From assembly GCF_022921055.1 (NCBI RefSeq), contig NZ_CP095064.1, positions 186,001-250,000 of the forward strand: a DNA stretch of 64,000 nucleotides. The letters run 5' to 3'. Of this stretch, positions 28,963 to 38,580 are shown in pieces. The notes under the pieces are model-generated. The model was not told the DNA's origin. It saw nothing but the letters and a program-made list of their open reading frames with translations, and ran no database searches. The number at the start of each line of letters is the position of its first letter. The stretch's first letter is position 1. This stretch comes from Hymenobacter volaticus. Its GTDB lineage: Bacteria > Bacteroidota > Bacteroidia > Cytophagales > Hymenobacteraceae. Position numbers and translations under genes: made by a program.

Positions 28963-28990
28963 AGGCTTTACGGGTTGTGACCGCTTTTCA

Positions 28991-29031
28991 CACCTTAGTA
29001 CCGACAATTGAGTGTTATCGGTACTAAGGTG
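28991..29031. repeat. Perfect 14-bp inverted repeat
   Basis: CACCTTAGTACCGA (28991-29004) pairs with 29018-29031 around a 13-nt loop. There is no T-run, so a binding site or recombination structure is as likely as a terminator. Confidence 0.55.
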
Positions 29032-29521
29032 CTGCAACCGAAACGGCTCAGGTATTCGGTAGCCATCCTGCCGGCAGACCGCCGATTGTCCTGGTCGGCC
29101 AGGCAAACAGTGAGCGAGGCGTCATCCGACCGCGTGCCGGCCGGCGGTCGGAAGCTGTAGTAGCCGCCATGCTTATTACTGGTTTCAGGTGTTTCTCTCC
29201 GCAGCCTTGTAAATCGTCGGTACGCCCTACGCCCGCCCCAGGAGCAGGGCTGGCACCCAGGCGTGACGGGGGGATGCACATCGACGGCGAAGCCACGTAG
29301 GCCGAGCTTGTTTTCATGCTGGAGGGAGGAGCAGATAAATCCCGGTCACCGTTGGCGCCTAGTGGGGGTTGGGGTTGGCCAAATCAACCGATCGGCGTAA
29401 AGCTGGCCTGAGGGCGCCACCCCCGTCAGCTGCCCCGCTACCCCGGCAACTGATCGGCAACATCGCTTGGCGAGCATGCAGCGAACGCGTATCTTGTTGA
29501 AGACCCATACCTATTCCTGCC

Positions 29522-31798
29522 ATGACCTTGGTATCCTCGCCGGTGCGGCTAGGGGAGCTGGACATTGCCTCCCCCTACGACATCCTGTATCAGGTGGGCG
29601 AGTTGCTGGCGCGCCGCAATGCCGAGCACGAGCTTTTCCTTCCCGGCTTTTTGTCGGAAGTGGTCGTAACCTTGACCTTATGCCAGTGGGAAATAACCCT
29701 GCCCGGCACGCCCGGTACGTGGCGCCGCAATGCTTTGCCCCGGAGCAGGCGGCCCAGCAATTTGCTGAACTGCAGGGGAGCGCCTACAGGTGCTGCTGGG
29801 CGGTTACGGCCGCCTAGCGTACCAGTTGCTGGATCCCCAGTACCCGGGCTTCACCGACCAGTTGCTGGCGCAGTTGCTGCCCGCGCCGTTGCCGCTGGTT
29901 ACCCGCCCCCGCCCGGCCGTGTACGATTTCAGCCGCGTGCTGCAGCTCTATGGAGTTTCGCTGGGAGTGGACACCCAGGAGCCGCAACTCGTATTTGCTG
30001 TCCCCACCGTCCCTGCCGAGCCCCCGACCGACGAGCAGCTGATGCTGGCCTGCGTGATTGTGTTCGGGGCACAGCTGAACCTTACCGCTTGGTTAACGCA
30101 CTTAGCGGCCTGCGAACCCGCCCGGCCCCTGACGCAGTTGCTCGGAGCCTTGGCCCGCGGCGATCTGCACGAGCCAACCTGGGCGGGCGTGATTCCGAAG
30201 CTACTGGGCAGTGGGCGGGCCCAACAACGGGTACGCGAGCGTTTAACTGCTCAGCCTTGGCCCTTGAGTTTGCTGCTGAACCTGCTCGCGAATGCTTACG
30301 CGGCCCCCGGGCGGCTCGCGGAAATTCACGCTAGCCGATTGTTCTTCCGGCTCCTGCGCTCCGTGCTGGATAAACTCCCGGCGGGGCCGGCGGCCCCGCC
30401 GGCGCTGCGCGGCACGTGGGTGGCCAGCATCCTCGATGGCCTGGACGAATTAACGTGGCGGGCGGACGCGCAAGGCAATCCGGCCGCCTCCCTGCGCTTG
30501 GCGCAGATGGGGCAGCTCGTTTTGCAGCAGCTCCCAAGCCCAGCCGAGCCTGACCAAGCCGAAGCCTGGCTGGCCCGCGTGCAGGCGCAGGAACACCGCT
30601 GTAGCTGGAGTACGCTCTCGCCCGAGCAGGCGTTGGACAAGGCAACGGTGTGGAGCTTCAGTGGCTACGCCGGCACGGTGCGCTTGGCGGCAACGGCCTT
30701 TTGCGAGGTGGCCGCCGCCTGGTACACCCAAGGGCGGGTGAACAACCAACTTTGGAGCGCTTCTACCCATGTACTGGGGCGGCTGCGCCAAGGCCTGCGG
30801 CTGTGCTACGCCCTAAGTCAGCAGCAACCGCTTGCAACCGAAGAAGAGCAAGAAAACCAGCATTACCTGCTGACCTACCTGGTGGCCCACCTGCGAGAGG
30901 CGCAGCAAACGCTCCTGGGCCAGCTCGAGCGAATCCGCCCCCGAAGGCGGAGCTGCCCGGTTGGGCAGAGGCCATGCAAGGCCCGCTGCCCAAGAGTGCC
31001 GAACACACTTATTTGGTCCAGGAAGTTCGCTGGACGTCGTCGCTCGAGCAAACTCTGCGCACCTACGGCTACGGGCCGCAGGCACTGCAGTGCCTGGGGG
31101 AGATGAAGATGCTTGTAAACCGGCCGGCAGAAAACGTGCGTTGGGAAGCGAATACTCCCGCTTACTGGGCCGAAGAAGACGAGGTGTACCGACAGGTGCT
31201 CGCCGATTTGTTGTGGCAGGAATACCTGGGACACTTCAGTGCCTTTCACCGGGAGGACGGCACGCCGCTGGTTCCGGTGCCGACGGATCTGACGCAGGCA
31301 GAGAGATATGCCTACTACGAGGCGTACTTGGCCGCGCACCCCGAGGAGTTCACGCCGCCCGGGGTGTTGAACTTGGCACCCACGTTGCGCTCCATAGCCG
31401 AGTGCCGGGTGGATTACGAATTTCTGCTGGAAGCCCCGACGCTACCGGCGCGCACGCAGGCCTTGCGGGAGCTCCTGCAAGCGCCCGTTATGACCTATCT
31501 GCCGGGGCGTGACTTCGCGCCGGCGCCGGCGCCGGCAGTCGGGCGCTATACCCTCTACTGGCGCTACGAGCCCTTCCACCAGTACCCGGAGCCGGTGGGC
31601 AGTTGGGGCCTGCAACTGGGGATGCACTTGTCCCGGGTTTGCTTGAACGCGGCCCGCGACACCGGCTTCTTTTTCTATGATCTCGATCACAATCAATACA
31701 TTTTAGGCCAGGTGGCGCTGGTGCGCAAGCAGCAGGGCCGCTGGACGCTGCAAGAGGAGGAGCCCAGCAAGGAAGGTTGGCCAGAAGGTGAGTCGTAA
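29522..31798 (+). pseudogene. Large hypothetical protein gene with three frameshifts
   Basis: Segments in three frames join into one GC-rich gene of about 759 residues. It starts MTLVSSPVRLGELDIASPYD, shifts near 29715 (CCCGG) to a frame reading YVAPQCFAPEQAAQQFAELQ, shifts again near 29790 to LGGYGRLAYQLLDPQYPGF, and a last time near 30942 (CCCC) to AEAMQGPLPKSAEHTYLVQE. Each break is repaired by one added base. The C-terminal half contains YLGHFSAFHREDG and DTGFFFYDLDHNQYILGQ. The protein is mostly helical, Leu/Ala-rich, with no signal peptide and no domain that I can name. Its size and single-gene context suggest a soluble cytoplasmic protein. Confidence 0.55.
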
Positions 31799-32570
31799 AG
31801 GTGATGAGCAGGTCCTAACCCGCGAGTTCTTCGCCGGCAATGGCTACGGCGGTACCCGCACATGCGCCAGGGGGCCGGGTATAATGGCCCGCGGCAAAGT
31901 TACCACCGGCCAGTTCAACCATACCCAGACGAGTCACATGCGGTTCCCCTGTCAGCTAGCGGATTTCTCCCCCTTACCGAAGGGGAATAATGCCTTCCTC
32001 CCTCTTACTTTGTTGGACTCTCAGCTGCTCTAGCTCCGCTGCAGGCCCTGCGTACCCGCATGGAAGATCCGTGGCCTTTACTTAAGCATGGATTGCTTAG
32101 CCCGTTTCAGGCAGGCAAAATTCCAAAGAACAGTTGTAAGAGGTTCAATCCTCGTTTAATTAGGTGAACCTAGCTGCGAGCAGCACCGGGTTTATTTCCT
32201 TGACCTGCTGGGTTGCTCTTGCGAGTTCTCAGTCCCTCGGCTATGAATGCCTCGACCGAAGAAAGGTATTCTAAAGCACAAAAGCATAATCCAGTTTAGT
32301 GGCACCAACCAACACTCATCTTAAATTCGACTAAGCTATAAATTGTACTGTTATATGTATAACATTGTGTTACCAGGTAATACTGTGTTATTACTGTTCC
32401 TGATGTCCTCTTTATTGCTCGCTTATAAAAAGTGGTTTTTCGTAGTAGCACAGGGTAGCTGCCGAAAAGCTCTACCGGCGTGGAACCGGGGTTGTTGGGT
32501 GAGTGCTTTGCCCAGGAAACGCAACCCGTAATGGCTGCGCTAGCCTTGATTTACTGGACTGGTTTATCTG
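31799..32570. other. Long intergenic stretch, nothing recognised
   Basis: About 770 bp. Short frames (31788-32033, 32343-32531) lack support. A TAACTTTGCCGC stretch on the minus strand (31891-31902) equals a promoter-like element seen before another gene (37558), but no start codon follows it here. Confidence 0.35.
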
Positions 32571-32813
32571 CTAGCGCACCAGCTCGGAGTTAACCTCTTC
32601 CAAGGCTTGTACTTTGGCTAGTTGCTGTTTTAGGCAGGGATAAGAACCTGGTTGCAGCGCCGCCGGGAAGGCCTGGGCCCGAGCTAGCAGCCGTAGGTAC
32701 AGTCCTGGGTAGCGCTGACGGCTCAGCCGACGCAGCGCCCGCAACTAGTCTTACCGGTAGTTGGTGATGATGAGGCGGCGGAAGTCGCCACGTACCAGCT
32801 CGGCAGTGACCAT
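32571..32813 (-). pseudogene. Small protein gene with two nonsense codons
   Basis: From ATG at 32813 the frame reads MVTAELVRGDFRRLIITNYR, then stop-Asp-stop, then LRALRRLSRQRYPGLYLRLL and on to a TAG at 32571, 80 codons in one frame. The uninterrupted quality on both sides shows that this was one small helical protein. The two stops (TAA, TAG) are separated by one codon. Family not recognised. It lies between a long gap and the Fic gene. Confidence 0.45.
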
Positions 32814-33013
32814 GATAGCGAGTTTTAAGACAGGCTTTTGAATGCTCTTCTCCAACCAAGTACGATAGAATCATTATGCTAGGGAATGCAATCAAGAGTT
32901 GTTGAGTCTGAAGCAGGTGTCGGAAATTACATGATATATTAGGCAGTACAGTACTGATAATCAAACGATTATTGATCGTAATGCGTATCGGAATTTAAAG
33001 TCATAATTGGAGC

Positions 33014-34235
33014 GTGAAAAGTCCAGTTGCTTGCTATCGAGAGGCTTCGGCTATGGCGCCGCTCAAACTCAGCCCTTTACCCGCCGACCTGCGGGAGTTA
33101 GCCTTGCGCCTTGTCGAGGCCGCCGCTCGCCTTTCGGGTAGCCTGCATCCGCGCACGGCGGCCGCTATTGCCACCTTTCTGCGCCCGGCCACTAGTTACT
33201 ACTCCAACCTGATCGAGGGACACCACACGCATCCCCTTGACATTGCCCGCGCCCTACAAGGCAACTATTCTCCCGATACCCGCAACCGGTCGTTGCAACT
33301 GGAAGCGAAAGCTCATATCGCCGTACACGCTCGCCTCCCAGAACTGCTAGAGAAAGCGGAGAACAATCCTTACTCCGAAACCTTCTGGCGGTCCCTGCAC
33401 CACTCGCTTTATGAGTATCTGCCCGACGAGTTTCAATGGACGACTACGGTCGAGGGCAACCGACTACCCGTTCTGCCCGGCACGATCCGCACGAGAGAAG
33501 TCCAGGTCGAGCAGCACATCGCGCCCGCAGCCGCGGCGTTGCCTACGTTTATCCGACGACTAGAGGATAGTTATCAGCCCCACTACGAGCATGACCGGCT
33601 GGCGCGGATCGTACAGATTGCCGCTGCCCACCACCGACTGGCGTGGGTGCACCCGTTCCTGGACGGCAACGGGCGGGTGGCGCGCCTGTTCAGTGATGCG
33701 GCCTTTCGAACGGCAGGACTGGCCGCCGAGGGGCTGTGGTCGATGTCGCGCGGACTCACCCGCGCAGAAACCGCTTATAAGCGGGCCTTGGCCGCTGCCG
33801 CTGCCCAGCGGGAAAATGATTACGATGATGGGCGCGGGAATTTGTCGGAGCGCCAGCTGGCTGACTTCTGTCGGTACTTTCTGGAAGTGGCCCTATATGA
33901 CCCGCGGGCTCGCGATTGACGGGATGCTCAGTCGTTTACAGGGGCTGGTGCAGCTCATGCGTCTTAAGCGCAAGTGGCGGTCGGAAACCTACTATGTGCT
34001 GGAGGCAGTGTTTTTAAAGGGCAGTATTGCCCGCCGCGAGGTAGAGCGGCTAACGGGGCTGTCGGACAAGACCGCCAAGATATTAGCCACGCAACTCGTG
34101 CAAGCGGGCTTGCTGGCAACTGAAACAACCGCACTTGGCCCCTACCGGGCGGCGTATCCCATTGGTCTGGCACCCGCGCTTTTTCCCGGCCTGTATACCG
34201 CCGGCAAAGAGATCGACATGCTAAATGTGGACTAA
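33014..34235 (+). pseudogene. Fic family protein (AMP-transferase type), one frameshift
   Basis: Fic proteins transfer AMP or similar groups to target proteins. The catalytic motif is clear: HPFLDGNGRVARLF (HxFxxGNGRxxR) near residue 213. An N-terminal inhibitory-helix motif (YYSNLIEGHH, matching S/TxxxEG/N) near residue 64 indicates a self-inhibited class II Fic. A C-terminal winged helix (GSIARREVERLTGLSDKTAK) follows in another frame that begins near 33895. Joining needs one base less, or two more, in the CCCGCGGGC stretch. Total length is about 406 residues. Start: GTG at 33014, or ATG at 33053. It sits next to the plasmid replication genes, where toxin-type Fic proteins are common. Confidence 0.75.
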
Positions 34236-34305
34236 GAGAGCCGGGTCGAGTTGGCCGTTAACCAATTGAAATTCAAGCTGGCAAAGTTGCGTTAGCAACC
34301 GCGCT

Positions 34306-34331
34306 TTAAAGCCCCGGGAATAGGGCTTTAG
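34306..34331 (-). terminator. Hairpin downstream of rep gene
   Basis: AAAGCCC and GGGCTTT pair around an 8-nt loop about 45 bp beyond the rep stop codon. The stem is flanked by a short A/T run. Probable intrinsic terminator. Confidence 0.4.
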
Positions 34332-34373
34332 GACTGCTCGGAAGTGAGGTAACTTAGCGCAGCCCCACCATTT

Positions 34374-35297
34374 TTAGGAATAGGCCCCGGGGTTCTTATC
34401 GGCCTTGACTTTGCCGGTTTTCAGCTGATAAGTAAACTTGAAAAGTTGGTCGAGGTGCTTGGAATCACCGAGGATGGTGGCCACCAATTGGGGTTGCGTT
34501 ATACCTAGCCCTTCCAGGTGCTGCCGGGCCGTGAAGGCGCGGGCATCTTCGGCCGGCTGTTCAAAGGGAATCGGCAGCTGCTGGGGATGCTGGCGGGCGA
34601 TGGTAAAGCGCACCGCATCGTAGGCCCGCCCTTTCTTGAGCAGCTCGTAGTCGATTTTCAGGTCGGTGTGCTCACTAACTTGACGCACCGCGATGTCGAG
34701 CACCCGGGCTTTGAGTTGACTGATGTTCTGGAAAAGCTCCGGCTCCTTGCCCTTGGGATCCTTGAGGTGGAGCATCTGCTTGAAATCATCCAGAGGATAC
34801 GTGCGCGTTGCCGTTTTATCTTTCCACTGACTCACGAGCTGGTAGATGCGCTTGGCGTACTTGCTGCTCAGCTTAAGGGCCGAGTGCAGCTGGTAAGAAG
34901 TGAAGTTCTCTTTGAGGTTAAACAAGTAAGGCCGGATGGGCGCCGCCAACTGAATCTGCAAACAGCCTTTGCCTTTGATGTACTCCACCCGCTGGAACAT
35001 CCACAGCTGCTGATAGGTGCGCTCGCTTTCCACTTCAAACATGCGGGAACCCATATCAGCGGTGGCTTCGCGCAGCTGCTGGTAGTTCCATTGCCGCCCC
35101 GTCAGCGCTTCCACATCCTTGACGTAGATGGTATACTCGTGATCGGGCGTATCATCCCGCCGCAAGCGGGAAAGCAGGTAGAAAAAGATATCCAGCTGGC
35201 AGGCCGTGTAATCGTACCGGGCTTGGGTGATGGCGTTATGCTGGCGGACGACGGGAGTGGGCTCCACGAGCTCCACCGCAATTTCTTCAAGCTTCAT
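34374..35297 (-). CDS. Plasmid replication initiator (Rep_3/RepB family)
   Basis: A 307-residue initiator of the Rep_3 family, which binds iterons and opens the origin. Typical features are VRQHNAITQARYDYTACQLD at the N terminus (about residues 17-36) and two winged-helix repeats. The first includes YVKDVEALTGRQWNYQQLRE. The second begins near LNLKEN-FTSYQLHSALKLSS with KYAKRIYQLVSQWKD, a strongly conserved segment of the family. The start MKLEEIAVEL (35297) was chosen over a Met at 35318. Five direct iterons lie 80-180 bp upstream of the start, so Rep probably also represses its own transcription. This gene is the main evidence that the window is plasmid DNA. Confidence 0.9.
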   Translation of the reverse strand: MKLEEIAVELVEPTPVVRQHNAITQARYDYTACQLDIFFYLLSRLRRDDTPDHEYTIYVKDVEALTGRQWNYQQLREATADMGSRMFEVESERTYQQLWMFQRVEYIKGKGCLQIQLAAPIRPYLFNLKENFTSYQLHSALKLSSKYAKRIYQLVSQWKDKTATRTYPLDDFKQMLHLKDPKGKEPELFQNISQLKARVLDIAVRQVSEHTDLKIDYELLKKGRAYDAVRFTIARQHPQQLPIPFEQPAEDARAFTARQHLEGLGITQPQLVATILGDSKHLDQLFKFTYQLKTGKVKADKNPGAYS

Positions 35298-35380
35298 AAG
35301 CTGAGTGTAAGGACGCAACGGTACTGCAAGTATAAGAAATAAAATAAAAAACCACAGTGGTAATTCAACGTGGTTTTTAA

Positions 35381-35480
35381 CGTATAAAACGTGGTCGTCG
35401 GGCGTATAAAACGTGCGAGTTCACGTATAAAACGTGGTAATAAAAGGTATAAAAAGTGGTTTTTCGCTTATGAAACGTGG
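35381..35480 (+). repeat. Origin iterons, direct array of five
   Basis: Five copies of CGTATAAAACGTGG or near variants start at 35381, 35403, 35424, 35446 and 35467, spaced 21 or 22 bp, i.e. two helical turns. The variants are CGTATAAAACGTGC, GGTATAAAAAGTGG and CTTATGAAACGTGG. The array lies upstream of the rep gene and is the probable Rep-binding origin. Confidence 0.85.
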
Positions 35481-35710
35481 TTTTATGCCATTATATGCTG
35501 CTGAATGTCAATGCGTTATGAGCCCTACAAATAGACAAATACTGACAAATAATTCACAAAGGTTGTTGTAGCATTTAAAAAGTGACCATTGGTGATAGGA
35601 AACAGAGTCCCACCCCCAAACAAAATAACAACAATGACGGGGAGGCAAAAAACGTTCGAAGTAGTGGATTGCACTATTACAATAATAACTTTGTTTATTC
35701 AAATTTAATC

Positions 35711-36067
35711 TCACGTTTTATAAGTGATCCTAGGTATTGGGGCCACTACGGTGCTCATTTTTTATTTACCACGTTTTATAAGCCATTTTGCTGGTGATAA
35801 CGGCTGTAACAGTTCTGGCTAGCGCGTGGCTTTTAAAGCTTCGTTATCCAACTACCACTTTTTATAAGTCCGTGCAGCAAGGCTAGCGTTAAACCAGCAC
35901 GTTTGATAAGTTATACCCCGTGCTACGCGCCAGCACTTACCCTTTCTAGCTTCTTAACTCCCATTTTAGGCCTTTCAGTTAACGCCCGACAGCATAATAC
36001 CAGTTATGCCTCCCGTTTAACTTGGGGCGTAACTAAGGTTGCACCCGCATCAACTTATAAAAAGTGA
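35711..36067. repeat. Second set of iteron copies, mostly inverted
   Basis: Further iterons occur in the opposite orientation at 35712-35725 (CACGTTTTATAAGT), 35769-35782, 35855-35868 and 35897-35910. One more in direct orientation lies at 36054-36067. Spacing is irregular. They may serve plasmid handcuffing and copy control, or form a second origin part. The region 35298-36210 has no gene; 35481-35700 is AT-rich and could be the unwinding element. Confidence 0.65.
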
Positions 36068-36211
36068 GAGTTGCGGCATGATTCCCCCGATGAAGCGCTT
36101 CTCTTAATTCTTGTCGCTCTTGACCGACTACTATCGTATTGATCGGGGAAAACAGTCTGGACAGGGGTGAAACAGGCGTTGGTAAAATATTAATCGAGTA
36201 TCAAAGCCTGC

Positions 36212-36260
36212 TTAGGGCGGGGTGGCAAATCCTCGTTTTAGGCTTGCCACCCCGCCCTAA
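36212..36260. repeat. Perfect 17-bp GC-rich inverted repeat
   Basis: TTAGGGCGGGGTGGCAA (36212-36228) pairs with 36244-36260 around a 15-nt loop. It is a very stable hairpin near the origin and may be a terminator or a single-strand origin-like structure. Confidence 0.55.
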
Positions 36261-36554
36261 AACATTGCTCTATAGAAGGAACACGAACGGGAACCAGCGG
36301 GTAACGACTACCTCACGCTCAAGTACGCGGGAACGGTAGCTGCGCGAGCGAGATGTAGCCCTCGTGGGTAGGCGAACAGACTGGGCAAACAGCGGCGCCC
36401 GCCAGTACCCGCTGTTGCTGCCGCGGGCGCGCCCGACCGTGCGCGCCCGCGACGAGCCCACCGCCCCCGACATTATGCTCCAGGGACTGATTGCGCCCAG
36501 CGCCGGGGCGCAGCGGCTCCAAGCGCACTTTCGCCACGGCCCTTTTGCCGAGCA

Positions 36555-37212
36555 GCTACTCAGTTCGAGCAAGCCGCCCACTGGTGCAGTCTAGGATTGT
36601 GTCTGGTCCCCTACGGGGGCCTGCTCGCCGCCGACGTACAGGCCGGCGAAACGGTGCTGATCAGCGGGGCAGCCGGCTCCCATGGCGAGCGCGGCCGTCG
36701 CCGTCGCGCTCGCCATGGGAGCCGGCTGCGTGGTGGCCCCCGGTCGTAACGAAGCGGGCCTGGCGGACTTGACCCGCCGCTTTGGTCCGCGGGTGCGTAC
36801 CGTCGTGCTCAGCGGCGAGCAGGAAACGGATCAGCACCGCATGCGGCAGGCGGCCCCGGGCCCCATTGATAAGGTGCTCGATATCTTACCGCCCTTGCCC
36901 GATGCGGCCCCGGTCCGCGCCGCCGCCCAGACCGGGCGCCCCCACGGCACGGTCGTCTTGATGGGGGGACTGCGCGTCGGGCTGGAGCTGAACTATGCGC
37001 ACCTGATGCGCCATAGCATTACCATTCGTGGGCAGTACATGTATCCGCGGGACGCGCCCGCTCGGCTGGTGGCCCTGGTCCGGGCGGGGTTATTACAATT
37101 AGATAACTGGACGGTAACGACCTTTCCGCTCGCGCAAGCCAACGAGGCGGTCGCGCAGGCCGCTCGAAGCGGTCGGGCCTTCCAGACCACTGTTTTGCTC
37201 CCTACTCAGTAG
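36555..37212 (+). pseudogene. Zinc-binding/quinone-type dehydrogenase (MDR) remnant
   Basis: The C-terminal two thirds of a medium-chain dehydrogenase/reductase. One frame reads PYGGLLAADVQAGETVLISG (about 36606-36665), the nucleotide-binding fold with its Gly motif GAAGS. After a frame change at 36680 it continues ASAAVAVALAMGAGCVV and ends GRAFQTTVLLPTQ at 37212. The N-terminal catalytic GroES-like domain cannot be reconstructed. MDR enzymes oxidise or reduce alcohols, quinones or enones with NAD(P)H. The frame break coincides with a 23-bp perfect inverted repeat. Probably non-functional. Confidence 0.6.
36671..36727. repeat. Perfect 23-bp inverted repeat inside MDR remnant
   Basis: 36671-36693 (AGCCGGCTCCCATGGCGAGC and three more bases) pairs with 36705-36727 around an 11-nt loop. 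It lies in the Rossmann-fold coding region at the frame break. Confidence 0.6.
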
Positions 37213-37557
37213 ACGGACCGCGGGGGGTAGATCGACAGGTGCGGCCTGAACGGGCACCTCATCAACCAGTAGCTGCCTAGGTTCGAGCCACGGCTCGTAA
37301 GCTAGCGGGCCCTAACAGAGGGTGGCAGTATTAATTGCTCTTACTCTATCTCAGGATAAGGTCCTCGGGCTAGGGGCTTGGTAGATTTAGACGACCCAAT
37401 CAGGCTGGGTCGTCCAATAAAATGCTCCAATTACCGGACTGGGTCTTGTCCTAAAATAAGATGATGACCCGTTTCAGCTGATTTGATGTTTGGTCAGCTT
37501 TCTTGCGATGAACGCGCAACGAACTAGAGGCAACCGTAATGAGTGGCTTGAATCCGG
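37213..37557. other. Intergenic stretch with small hairpin
   Basis: About 345 bp. GACGACCCA and TGGGTCGTC (about 37390-37414) form a 9-bp stem that may terminate the MDR transcript. Nothing else was recognised before the promoter-like element at 37558. Confidence 0.4.
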
Positions 37558-37565
37558 TAACTTTG
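37558..37565 (+). promoter_or_regulatory. TAACTTTG -7 element before AraC gene
   Basis: TAACTTTG matches the Bacteroidota -7 consensus TAnnTTTG exactly and ends 4 nt before the ATG at 37570. If used, the transcript would be almost leaderless. Confidence 0.45.
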
Positions 37566-37569
37566 CCGC

Positions 37570-38472
37570 ATGCCCAAGCCGGAAAGCCTCGCCGAATTCT
37601 ATCAGCACCATTTCCAGGAGCTACCCGCGGCCCGGCCCCTGGAGCGGGGGCAGGTGAACGTATTCCGGCTCGAGGACGTGCTGGCCCCCAGTGCGCAACC
37701 GGTCCAGTACAGCCGCCGCGATTTCTTTAAAATCACGCTTATCCGGGGCCGCAACGCGTATCACTACGCCGACCGAAGTTTGGCCATAGCGGGGCCAACG
37801 CTGCTGTTTTTCAACCCCCAGGTGCCCTATACCTGGCAGCCCCTCTCCAGCGACACCACCGGGTTTTTCTGCATCTTTCGCCAGGAGTTCTTTCACGGCT
37901 GGGGCAACCCGACCCTGACCGAGCTGCCGCTGTTTCAGCCCGGCAGCACCCCCGCCTATCCGCTGACAAGCGCGCAGGACGAAGCAGTCAGTGCGCTCTA
38001 CGAGAAAATGCTGGCCGAACTTGACTCCGACTATCCCCTCAAGTACGAGCTGCTGCGCAGCTACGCGTCGGAATTGATTCACTTCGCCCTCAAGCTGCGG
38101 CCCGCCGAGGCGCGCTACCAGCACCCCGACGCCAAGTCGCGGCTGGCCGCCGTGTTTCTGGAACTGCTCGAACGGCAATTTCCCATCGAATCGCCGACGC
38201 GCCGGTTTGCCTTACGCTCGGCCCGCGACTTTGCCCAGCACCTGGCCGTGCACGTCAACCACCTTAACCGCTGCGTGCGCGCTACCACCGGCAAAACGAC
38301 CACCGACCATATCGCCGAGCGCGTGGCCAGCGAAGCCAAGGCTTTGCTCCGGCATACGGACTGGAACATTGCCGAAGTCGGCTACAGCCTGGGCTTCGAC
38401 GAGCCGGCCAACTTCAACTATTTCTTCAAGAAGCACACCGGCCTAATTCCCTCGGCTTTTCGGCGGGTTTGA
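37570..38472 (+). CDS. AraC family transcriptional regulator
   Basis: A 300-residue regulator. The N-terminal part is a cupin-like sensing domain (residues 1-160). The C-terminal 100 residues form the two helix-turn-helix motifs of AraC/XylS proteins, including DFAQHLAVHVNHLNRCVRAT and the family signature WNIAEVGYSLGFDEPANFNY followed by FFKKHTGLIPSAFRR. It probably controls the short-chain dehydrogenase gene that starts 108 bp downstream. A TAACTTTG promoter element lies directly before the start. A similar regulator/SDR pair lies at 53308-55235. Confidence 0.9.
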   Translation: MPKPESLAEFYQHHFQELPAARPLERGQVNVFRLEDVLAPSAQPVQYSRRDFFKITLIRGRNAYHYADRSLAIAGPTLLFFNPQVPYTWQPLSSDTTGFFCIFRQEFFHGWGNPTLTELPLFQPGSTPAYPLTSAQDEAVSALYEKMLAELDSDYPLKYELLRSYASELIHFALKLRPAEARYQHPDAKSRLAAVFLELLERQFPIESPTRRFALRSARDFAQHLAVHVNHLNRCVRATTGKTTTDHIAERVASEAKALLRHTDWNIAEVGYSLGFDEPANFNYFFKKHTGLIPSAFRRV

Positions 38473-38580
38473 ATTTCATAAGTATTGGCTTGAATCTAAT
38501 ACGCACCTACCTGGGTGGGTACCCGACCTTTGTCGTCGTTAACGAGCAATTCAGCTAACGCGCAAACTACCACCCCTAGC

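Larger units (their letters stand above)
28647..29521. other. Long intergenic stretch with two adjacent hairpins
   Basis: About 870 bp. Two strong inverted repeats at 28925-28962 and 28991-29031 are listed separately. Minus-strand frames at 28995-29317 overlap each other and have no recognisable domain; they may be a decayed gene. Confidence 0.4.

Noticed and set aside
31515..31540. GCGCCG tandem repeat as regulatory microsatellite
   Set aside because: It encodes an Ala-Pro stretch inside the large gene and is very short.
31891..31902. TAACTTTGCCGC as an active promoter on the minus strand
   Set aside because: No start codon or open frame follows; may be chance or a remnant.
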